From: DATCSE01 sp036568605
Lineage (GTDB): Bacteria; Pseudomonadota; Gammaproteobacteria; Burkholderiales; Burkholderiaceae_C
Length of the DNA stretch: 5,817 nt
NCBI GenBank assembly: GCA_036568605.1
Contig: DATCSE010000154.1
Location: 1 to 5,817, forward strand
Direction: 5' to 3'
Under the pieces are notes generated by a model. That model did no database searches. It was not told the DNA's origin and worked only from the letters and a program-made list of their open reading frames with translations. The translations under genes were made by a program, and so were the position numbers. Below, one piece after another: positions 1-5,817 of this stretch. The stretch's first letter is position 1. Each line of letters begins with the position of its first letter.

Positions 1-319
1 GTCCCTCGCCGGTCAACCCGTACTCCACCGGGAGCTTCAGGTACGGCAGGTTCAAGCCGGATTGCGCGACGTGCGCGACAAACCGCTCGGCGTCCTCGGC
101 CGCGACGATGAATCCGACCTCGATCGGCAGGTTGCCCGCCAGCTCGAAGAAATGCTCCTCATGCAGCACGCGGTGCCGACCATACCCGGCGATCGCACGG
201 AACGCCGAGCCGCCATGCAGGCCGAAGCGCTTGCCCTCCTCGAGCAGCCACTCGTAGGTCAGGATGCCGGCGTGCCGACGATGCTCGGCCACGTAGAACT
301 TCAGGTAGACGGCTTGCAT
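1..319 (-). CDS. DUF190 family PII-like protein, C-terminus cut off at the window edge
   Basis: The minus-strand frame from ATG 319 stays open to the left edge, giving 106 complete codons. It begins MQAVYLKFYVAEHRRHAGIL, followed by TYEWLLEEGKRFGLHGGSAFRAIAGYGRHR (about 21-50), VLHEEHFFELAGNLPIEVGFIV (about 51-72) and PYLKLPVEYGLTGEG at the edge. These blocks are typical of DUF190, whose members are about 110 residues long, so only a few residues are missing. Structural work on the Thermotoga member TM0021 showed a PII/GlnB-like fold; the biochemical role is not settled. Genes of this family commonly sit beside crcB, as here (33 bases downstream), which suggests a soluble regulator or partner in fluoride export. 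That function is inference. No membrane segment or signal peptide is seen. Confidence 0.88.
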   Translation of the reverse strand, partial: MQAVYLKFYVAEHRRHAGILTYEWLLEEGKRFGLHGGSAFRAIAGYGRHRVLHEEHFFELAGNLPIEVGFIVAAEDAERFVAHVAQSGLNLPYLKLPVEYGLTGEG

Positions 320-324
320 GCGAA

Positions 325-331
325 CTCCTCC
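325..331 (-). promoter_or_regulatory. Strong ribosome binding site of the DUF190 gene
   Basis: On the minus strand GGAGGAG stands 5 bases before the ATG at 319-317. It is the best Shine-Dalgarno match in the window and fixes the start of the last gene. Confidence 0.8.
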
Positions 332-352
332 AGCGCCGACTCCCGACCCGGC

Positions 353-739
353 TCAACTCCGGCTCAGCACGCTCACCAAAAGCATGCCCAGCGCGGTCAG
401 CGCGAGCGAGCCCAGCAGATGCACGCCGGCGGTCGCCAGCGCCCACAGATGCTCCTGGCGCGCGATCAGCGTCACCACCTCGGCGGAAAAGGTCGAGAAC
501 GTCGTCAGCCCGCCCAGGAATCCGGTCACCGCGAACAGGCGCCATTCCGGCGCAAGCGCGGCCTGCTGCCCGAAGAACGTCGCGCACATGCCGACCAGCA
601 GCCCGCCGATCAGGTTCGCCGCCAAGGTGCCCAGCGGCACCGTGGGGAACACCGGGTTCAGCCAGATGCCCAACACCCAGCGCAGCAACGCGCCGATGCC
701 GGCGCCGCCGAACACGGCCACCGCAGCAATCAAGCTCAT
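353..739 (-). CDS. crcB: Fluoride channel CrcB (Fluc family)
   Basis: Small inner-membrane protein that forms a dual-topology dimer and lets fluoride leave the cell. The 128 residues are the usual length. Four membrane segments can be seen at roughly 3-23, 34-56, 66-88 and 98-122. Family signatures are GGAGIGALLRW (11-21), GTLAANLIGGLLVG (37-50, with the conserved pore Asn at 42) and GFLGGLTTFSTFS (73-85, with the phenylalanines at 81 and 84 that line the fluoride pathway, and the Na+ site region). The start at ATG 739 overlaps the moaE stop (ATGA), with GGAG 8 bases upstream. No fluoride riboswitch can precede it because there is no intergenic space. Expression therefore follows the upstream genes unless an internal promoter exists. 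Confidence 0.96.
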   Translation of the reverse strand: MSLIAAVAVFGGAGIGALLRWVLGIWLNPVFPTVPLGTLAANLIGGLLVGMCATFFGQQAALAPEWRLFAVTGFLGGLTTFSTFSAEVVTLIARQEHLWALATAGVHLLGSLALTALGMLLVSVLSRS

Positions 740-1353
740 GCGTGCGGCTCCGTCGGCGCCAACTGGCTGGCAGCGTTGTCCGAGGCGATGCCCCAGCGGG
801 CGAGCGCCGCGTCGTCGCTGCTGCGCGCGTCGACCCAGCGGGCGCCCGAGGCGGTCTCTTCCTTCTTCCAGAACGGCGCTTGGGTCTTCAGGTAATCCAT
901 CAGGAACTCGCAGGCCTGGAACGCCTGGCCGCGGTGCGCAGCGCTGACCGCCACCATCATGATCTGGTCCAGCGGCTGCAGCGGGCCGACGCGGTGGATC
1001 ACGCGCACCGCGCGGATCTCGAATCGGCGCATGGCCTCGTCGACCATCGCTTCGATGGCGCGCTCGGTCATGCCGGGATAGTGCTCGAGCTCCATCGCGC
1101 GGATGCTGCCGGCCGGCTCGCCGTGCGACAGGTGCCGGTCGCGCACCGTGCCGACGAACGCGACGACGCCGCCGACACCGGCGTCGCCGGCGCGCAGCGA
1201 GGCGACCTCGGCGCTCAGGTCGAAGTCGGCAGTCTGGATGAGCACACGCGGACCCGACTCCGTTCGGGCTGAGCTTGTCGAAGCCCTCTGCGGACTCGAG
1301 CCGGCGCCACTCCGTGCTTCGACAGGCTCAGCGCGAACGGGGTTGCTGGGCAC
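736..1353 (-). CDS. moaE: Molybdopterin synthase catalytic subunit MoaE with repeat-derived N-terminal tail
   Basis: Large subunit of molybdopterin synthase; two MoaE and two MoaD chains convert precursor Z to molybdopterin. The longest plausible form starts at GTG 1353 and has 205 residues, against about 150 in E. coli. The MoaE domain begins near residue 37 (VLIQTADFDLSAEV). Conserved blocks are GVVAFVGTVRD (62-72), MELEHYPGMTE (87-97), VIHRVGPLQPLD (118-129), SAAHRGQAFQACEFLMDYLK (137-156) and TQAPFWKKE (157-165). K156 and K163/K164 correspond to the active-site lysines of the E. coli MDYLKTRAPFWKRE segment. Residues 5-32 are encoded by a REP-like inverted repeat and have no likeness to MoaE. 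An in-frame GTG at 1245 gives a 169-residue protein close to family length, but its ribosome site is weak. A GGGGG run 7 bases before GTG 1353 favours the longer form. The stop overlaps crcB as ATGA. Function is secure; the start is not. Confidence 0.92.
   Translation of the reverse strand: MPSNPVRAEPVEARSGAGSSPQRASTSSARTESGPRVLIQTADFDLSAEVASLRAGDAGVGGVVAFVGTVRDRHLSHGEPAGSIRAMELEHYPGMTERAIEAMVDEAMRRFEIRAVRVIHRVGPLQPLDQIMMVAVSAAHRGQAFQACEFLMDYLKTQAPFWKKEETASGARWVDARSSDDAALARWGIASDNAASQLAPTEPHA
1260..1340. repeat. REP-like inverted repeat across the moaE 5' end
   Basis: The left arm is 1260-1283 and the right arm 1317-1340. Each is 24 bases, and one matches the reverse complement of the other at 22 of 24 positions; the arms are separated by a 33-base loop. 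Both arms contain the CTTCGACA-type core (CTTCGACAGGCTCAGC on the right arm). From general knowledge, elements of this sequence type are dispersed in many copies in GC-rich Burkholderiales and some other proteobacterial genomes, often leaving peptides like RAEPVEA or RASTSSARTE in predicted proteins. I saw no second copy in the window. It lacks a T-run, so it is not a typical intrinsic terminator. On the transcript it would form a strong hairpin between the moaD and moaE domains. Confidence 0.9.
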
Positions 1354-1360
1354 GCTTCAT
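1328..1360 (-). other. Ten-codon dead-end frame, possible relic of the original moaE start
   Basis: An ATG at 1360-1358 overlaps the moaD TGA as ATGA, the same coupling used at moeA/moaD and moaE/crcB. Its frame reads MKRAQQPRSR and stops at TGA (1330-1328) inside the right arm of the inverted repeat. It is out of frame with the MoaE domain. The likely reading is that moaE once started here and the repeat insertion shifted the frame, but this is inference; the ATG could be incidental. Confidence 0.45.
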
Positions 1361-1611
1361 CCCCCCGTCACTGGCGGAAAGAACGCGAGCTCGCCGCCGG
1401 CGGCGGGCAGCGCGGTCTTCTCGTCGCACAACACCTTGTCGAACGCGGTGCGCAGCGCCTTGCCGCGCGCGAGCGCGGCGGCATGCGCGCCGCCGCGGGC
1501 GATCAGCGCATCGCGCACGGTCGCGATGGTCGCGCCGTCGGCCACCTCGAGCGTCTCGCCCGGCCCGAGGGCCTCGCGGATCGCCGCGAAATACCGTATC
1601 TCCAACTTCAT
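1357..1611 (-). CDS. moaD: Molybdopterin synthase sulfur carrier subunit MoaD
   Basis: Small ubiquitin-fold protein that carries sulfur as a C-terminal thiocarboxylate and donates it, in complex with MoaE, to precursor Z (cyclic pyranopterin monophosphate) to form the dithiolene of molybdopterin. The 84 residues match the family (about 80). It starts MKLEIRYFAAIREALG, typical of MoaD, and ends in the required double glycine (PPVTGG). The C-terminus is activated by MoeB or a similar enzyme, which is not in this window. The start at ATG 1611 overlaps the moeA stop (ATGA), so translation is probably coupled. The same frame stays open far upstream inside moeA, but that extension is a shadow. The TGA stop at 1359-1357 overlaps an ATG that opens only a 10-codon frame; see moaE. 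Confidence 0.95.
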   Translation of the reverse strand: MKLEIRYFAAIREALGPGETLEVADGATIATVRDALIARGGAHAAALARGKALRTAFDKVLCDEKTALPAAGGELAFFPPVTGG

Positions 1612-2867
1612 TGCCCCAGCCACTCCGCAAACGAAAGATACGCGACCGCATCGCCCTTCGCGATCGCCCGGCCGCCGGGATTGTCGACGACACCGTCGCC
1701 CCACACCGCCGAGGTCAGCACGCCTGAGCTCTGGTTCGGGAACAGGTCGAGTCCGCCCTCGGCGTTGCGCCGCACCCGCAGGAACTCGCGGCGCTTGTCG
1801 GGGCGCGGCCAATCGAAATCGGCACGCAGTGTCAACGGGCGCACGCCGACGTCGCTCGCCCCTTGCAGGCGCAGCAGCAACGGGCGCACCAGCAGCAGGA
1901 ACGTGATGAAACTCGAGACGGGATTGCCCGGCAGGCCGACGATATGAGTCTGGCCAACCTCGCCGAATGCGAACGGCTTGCCCGGCTTGATCGCGATCTG
2001 CCACAGCTCGATCCGCCCTTCGGCCTGCACCGCGGGGCGCAGGTGATCCTCTTCGCCAACCGAGACGCCGCCCGAGGTGACGATCAGGTCGTGCCCTTGA
2101 GCGGCGCGGCGCAGCGCGTCGCGCGTGGCATCGAGCCGGTCCGGGACGATGCCGAGATCGCTGCAGTCGCAGCCCATCGCCTCGATCAGCGCGCGCAGCG
2201 TGTAGCGGTTCGAGTTGTAGATCGCGCCGGGCTTCAGCGGCTCGCCGGGCATCACGAGTTCGTCGCCGGTCGAGAACAGTGCGACGCGCGGCCGGCGCGC
2301 GACCGTGAGTCGCGCCGCACCGACCGAGGCCGCGAGCCCCAGTGCCTGCGGCGTCAGCCGGGTGCCGGCGCTCAGCACGGTGGCATCGCTTTGCACGTCT
2401 TCGCCGCGCCGGCGTATCCATTGGCCCGGCGCCGGCAGCACGTCGATCCGCACCTGCGCGCCCGCCGGATCGCCGAGCGCCATCGCCTGCTCCTGCATCA
2501 CGATGGTGTCGGCGCCGGCCGGCACCTGGGCCCCGGTGAAGATGCGCGCTGCGGTTCCGGGCGGCAACGGCTGGGCGACACTGCCCGCCGGAATGCGCTG
2601 GCTCACCGGCAGCGACGTGCCGGCGGCCGGCACGTCGGCGCAGCGCAGTGCGTAGCCGTCCATCGAGCTGTTGTCGGCCGGCGGCACGTCGAGAGCCGAA
2701 CGCACATCGACGGCCAGCACGCGGCCCAGGGCTTCGAAGGTCGAGACCGATTCGGCCTCAGCCGCGGGCAGCGCCTGCGTGCCGGCGAGCAGCCGGTCCA
2801 GCGCTTCGTCCAGCGTGAGCATCGGCGCCTTCGGAGGCACCGGCGCCGCGGGGTTTGACGTACTCAT
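1608..2867 (-). CDS. moeA: Molybdopterin molybdenumtransferase MoeA
   Basis: Inserts molybdate into adenylylated molybdopterin, giving Mo-cofactor; cytosolic, normally a dimer. The 419 residues are close to the usual length of about 410. In order: an N-terminal MoeA domain with PPADNSSMDGYALR (63-76), RIPAG (91-95) and ARIFTGAQVPAGADTIVMQE (107-126); a MoCF-binding (MogA-like) domain with FSTGDELV (198-205), GAIYNSNRYTLRALIEAMG (214-232) and DLIVTSGGVSVGEEDHL (260-276), which holds the acidic metal-site residues; then IKPGKPFAFG (293-302) and GLPGNPVSSFITF (311-323); and a C-terminal beta-barrel domain from about 343. The start at ATG 2867 has only a weak ribosome site. ATG 2822 (residue 16, MLTLDEAL) is preceded by GAAGG with a 5-base spacer and could be the real start, giving 404 residues. 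The stop overlaps the moaD start as ATGA. Confidence 0.96.
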   Translation of the reverse strand: MSTSNPAAPVPPKAPMLTLDEALDRLLAGTQALPAAEAESVSTFEALGRVLAVDVRSALDVPPADNSSMDGYALRCADVPAAGTSLPVSQRIPAGSVAQPLPPGTAARIFTGAQVPAGADTIVMQEQAMALGDPAGAQVRIDVLPAPGQWIRRRGEDVQSDATVLSAGTRLTPQALGLAASVGAARLTVARRPRVALFSTGDELVMPGEPLKPGAIYNSNRYTLRALIEAMGCDCSDLGIVPDRLDATRDALRRAAQGHDLIVTSGGVSVGEEDHLRPAVQAEGRIELWQIAIKPGKPFAFGEVGQTHIVGLPGNPVSSFITFLLLVRPLLLRLQGASDVGVRPLTLRADFDWPRPDKRREFLRVRRNAEGGLDLFPNQSSGVLTSAVWGDGVVDNPGGRAIAKGDAVAYLSFAEWLGQ

Positions 2868-3369
2868 ATCGCTCGGGTTGGTTCAGCAGGAACTCGACGA
2901 CCGCGTCGGCATCGTTCAGGTCCAGCAGCGGCAGCCCGGTTGGTTGCGGCAGCGCGCCGGGGCTGTCGGTGCAGATCGCGACGATGTGCGGATCGCTCGG
3001 ATATTGCGCCGGTTTGCCGGCCGCTGCACGCCAGATCTCGATCTTCGGCAATGCGGCGCTCTTGAAGCCCTCGACCAGCACCCAGTCGCACGCGCCCAGC
3101 TCGGCCAGCAGGTCGTGCACGGTCGGCGCGCTGCGGGTCTCGAACTCGCGGATCTTCGCCAGCCGGCGCTCGGAGGCGATCACGACCTCGTATGCGCCGG
3201 CCTGGCGATGCCGCCACGAGTCCTTGCCTTCGTGGTCGATGTCGAACGCATGGTGCGCGTGCTTGACGACCGAGACGCGCTGGCCGGCGAGCTTGAGCCG
3301 CGCGATCAACTGCTCGACCAGCGTGGTCTTGCCCGATCCGGAGTAACCGCTGAAACCGACAACCTTCAT
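2758..3369 (-). CDS. mobB: Molybdopterin-guanine dinucleotide biosynthesis adapter MobB
   Basis: GTP-binding P-loop protein that assists MobA in attaching GMP to Mo-molybdopterin to form the bis-MGD cofactor used by DMSO-reductase family enzymes; cytosolic. From ATG at 3369 the protein has 203 residues. The Walker A motif is GYSGSGKT (8-15) in the N-terminal MKVVGFSGYSGSGKTTL. VVKHAHHAFDIDHEGKDSWRHRQAGA (34-59) and CDWVLVEGFKS (94-104, with the acidic residue after a hydrophobic strand) are the other family blocks. The alternative in-frame GTG at 3378 would add MGR and has no visible ribosome site, so ATG is preferred. Homology appears to end near residue 173 (RYEYVKP). The remaining 30 residues are an Ala/Gly/Arg-rich tail read out of frame through the start of moeA, with which the gene overlaps by 110 bases. 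E. coli MobB has about 175 residues. The call is firm; the role of the tail is doubtful. Confidence 0.93.
   Translation of the reverse strand: MKVVGFSGYSGSGKTTLVEQLIARLKLAGQRVSVVKHAHHAFDIDHEGKDSWRHRQAGAYEVVIASERRLAKIREFETRSAPTVHDLLAELGACDWVLVEGFKSAALPKIEIWRAAAGKPAQYPSDPHIVAICTDSPGALPQPTGLPLLDLNDADAVVEFLLNQPERYEYVKPRGAGASEGADAHAGRSAGPAARRHAGAARG
2828..2832 (-). promoter_or_regulatory. Possible ribosome binding site for a shorter moeA start
   Basis: On the minus strand GAAGG lies 5 bases before the in-frame ATG at 2822-2820 (moeA residue 16). It is a better match to the anti-Shine-Dalgarno sequence than anything upstream of ATG 2867, where only CCCGAGCGAT is seen. Residues 1-15 of the longer form are Pro/Ala-rich and do not look like folded domain. 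Chance occurrence within coding sequence is possible. Confidence 0.4.
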
Positions 3370-3379
3370 CCGCCCCACT

Positions 3380-4782
3380 TTATGCGTTGTCGGCGATGTA
3401 GTGCTTGACCGCTGTCACGTCGGCCTTCATCACCTCGAAGCGCTTGGGGAGTTGCTCGATGCCGCGCAGCGCGGCCGGGCGATCCGGCTCGCGCCCGATC
3501 GCCTCGACGATGGCCTGCGCGAACTTGGCCGGCAGCGCGGTCTCGAGCACGATCATCGGCACGCCGGCCTCGACATGCTCGCGCGCGACCTTCAATCCGT
3601 CGGCCGTGTGCGTGTCGATCAGCTCGCCGAAGCGGCTGTGCGTGTCGCGTATCGTCGCGAGGCGGTCGGCGTGGGTGCTGCGGCCCGAGACGAAGCCATG
3701 GCCCGCGATGCGCGCGATCTCGTCGGCGGCCAGCGCGAACGCGCCGTGCCGGCCGACCTCGTCGGCGAACAGCGCGCGCGTGCGTGCGGCGTCGCGGCGC
3801 AGAAGGTCGAACACGAAGCGCTCGAAATTCGACGCCTTGCTGATGTCCATCGACGGGCTGGACGTTTCGTGCGTCTCCGCGCTGCTGCGCACGCGGTAGG
3901 TGCCGGTGCGGAAGAACTCGTCGAGCACGTCGTTCTCGTTGGTCGCGAGCACGAGCCGCTTGATCGGCAGCCCCATCATGCGCGCGACATGGCCGGCGCA
4001 GATGTTGCCGAAGTTGCCGGACGGCACCGCGAAGCTGACCTGGTCCTCCTCGCATTTGGTCGCCTGGAAGTACCCGGCGAAGTAGTAGACGACCTGCGCG
4101 ACCAGCCGCGCCCAGTTGATCGAGTTGACCGTGCCGATGGCATGGCGGCGCTTGAAGTCGAGATCGTTCGAGACCGCCTTGACGATGTCCTGGCAGTCGT
4201 CGAACACGCCTTCGATCGCGATGTTGTGGATGTTCGCGTCCTGCAGACTGAACATCTGCGCCTGCTGGAACGGGCTCATGCGGCCGTGCGGGCTCAGCAT
4301 GAAGACCTTGACGCCGCGCTTGCCGCGCATCGCGTATTCGGCGGCGCTGCCGGTGTCGCCCGAGGTCGCGCCGAGGATGTTCAGGTGCTGACCGCGGCGC
4401 GCGAGCTCGTACTCGAACAGGTTGCCGAGCAGCTGCATCGCCATGTCCTTGAACGCGAGCGTCGGGCCGTTCGACAGGCTTTCGAGGTAGACGCCCGGCT
4501 CGAGGCGGCGCAGCGGCACGATCTGCTCGGTGCCGAAGACTTCGCGCGTGTAGGTCTTCGCGATCAGCGCGCGCAGCTCGGCGGCCGGGATGTCGGCTAT
4601 GAACAGCGACAGGATCGCGTACGCGAGCTCGGGGTAGCTCAGGTCGCGCCAGCGCGCGAGCGTTGCCTTGTCGATCTTCGGGTACTGCACCGGCAGGTAC
4701 AGGCCGCCGTCCGGCGCGAGGCCCTCCAGCAGGATTTCGCAGAAGCTGCGCTCGGTGGTGTCACCCCGCGTGCTGATGTACT

Positions 4783-4786
<4 letters not shown>
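3380..4786 (-). CDS. thrC: Threonine synthase, TTG start
   Basis: PLP enzyme converting O-phosphohomoserine to threonine, the last step of the pathway; cytosolic. The 468 residues match the long bacterial form of the family. The N-terminus MKYISTRGDT and the segment GLAPDGGLYLP are typical. The PLP lysine is K113 in SNGPTLAFKDMAMQ. The cofactor and phosphate-binding segments are GATSGDTGSAAE (139-150), PSGNFGN (255-261) and SPSMDISKASNFER (310-323). The start is TTG (4786-4784), chosen because family members begin at exactly this residue, no ATG is nearby, and an AAGGA motif sits 9 bases upstream. The TTG overlaps the hom stop as TTGA. mobB follows after 10 bases. Homoserine kinase (thrB) is not adjacent in this window and must be encoded elsewhere. 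The long open frames on the opposite strand are GC-bias shadows. Confidence 0.97.

Positions 4787-5817
<1,031 letters not shown>

Noticed and set aside
320..352. Possible promoter or terminator in the 33-base crcB/DUF190 gap
   Set aside because: Only a ribosome site is visible. A short direct repeat of CCGGCTCA nearby (about 349-366) straddles the crcB stop and has no known meaning.
62..947. Plus-strand open frames opposite DUF190, crcB and moaE
   Set aside because: Antisense to three recognised genes and low-complexity in composition, with no domain likeness.
1260..1340. Inverted repeat as a rho-independent terminator between moaD and moaE
   Set aside because: No run of T follows either arm, and the downstream gene is the partner subunit of the same enzyme. 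Arm sequence fits a dispersed REP-like element better.
1357..2421. Long minus-strand frame that would fuse about 270 residues to the N-terminus of MoaD
   Set aside because: The upstream part lies within moeA in a different frame and is Arg/Ala-rich. MoaD has a proper start at ATG 1611 with an ATGA overlap and family-standard length.
1863..2858. Plus-strand open frame of 331 codons opposite moeA
   Set aside because: Low-complexity Arg/Gln/His/Ala product antisense to a well-conserved moeA; no sign of selection in this frame.

Overview
The window is a compact, GC-rich stretch (high GC judged by eye) in which every supported gene lies on the minus strand, so transcription runs from the right edge to the left. 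Gene content, codon use and the hom-thrC-Moco gene order suggest a betaproteobacterium of the Burkholderiales (Comamonadaceae or a related Rubrivivax/Leptothrix-type lineage). A small inverted repeat of a kind widespread in such genomes supports this. The taxonomic call is inference from protein likeness, not a search.

Layout in transcription order: (1) homoserine dehydrogenase hom, missing its N-terminus at the right edge (5817-4783); (2) threonine synthase thrC (4786-3380), starting on TTG and overlapping hom by 4 bases; (3) mobB, Mo-cofactor guanylylation adapter (3369-2758); (4) moeA, molybdopterin molybdenumtransferase (2867-1608), overlapping the end of mobB by 110 bases; (5) moaD (1611-1357) and (6) moaE (1353-736), the small and large subunits of molybdopterin synthase, separated by a REP-like inverted repeat (1260-1340) that lies across the 5' end of moaE; (7) crcB, fluoride channel (739-353); (8) a DUF190 PII-like protein (319-1), cut at the left edge.

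Junctions are tight: TTGA at hom/thrC, ATGA at moeA/moaD and moaE/crcB, 10 bases at thrC/mobB and 33 bases at crcB/DUF190. There is no obvious promoter, riboswitch or terminator between genes, so the block reads as one transcription unit. It joins three functions: the last steps of threonine synthesis (hom makes homoserine, thrC makes threonine), late molybdenum-cofactor assembly (MoaD/MoaE add dithiolene sulfur, MoeA inserts Mo, MobB assists conversion to the dinucleotide form), and fluoride resistance (CrcB, with DUF190 as a possible soluble partner).

I do not see an undescribed multi-gene system. The most notable feature is the inverted repeat at the start of moaE. It appears to have broken the frame of what may have been the original ATGA-coupled start, and it leaves moaE with either a 36-residue repeat-encoded N-terminal tail or a downstream GTG start. 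Secondary points are the long mobB/moeA overlap and the TTG start of thrC. There is no gene-free stretch over 300 bases.
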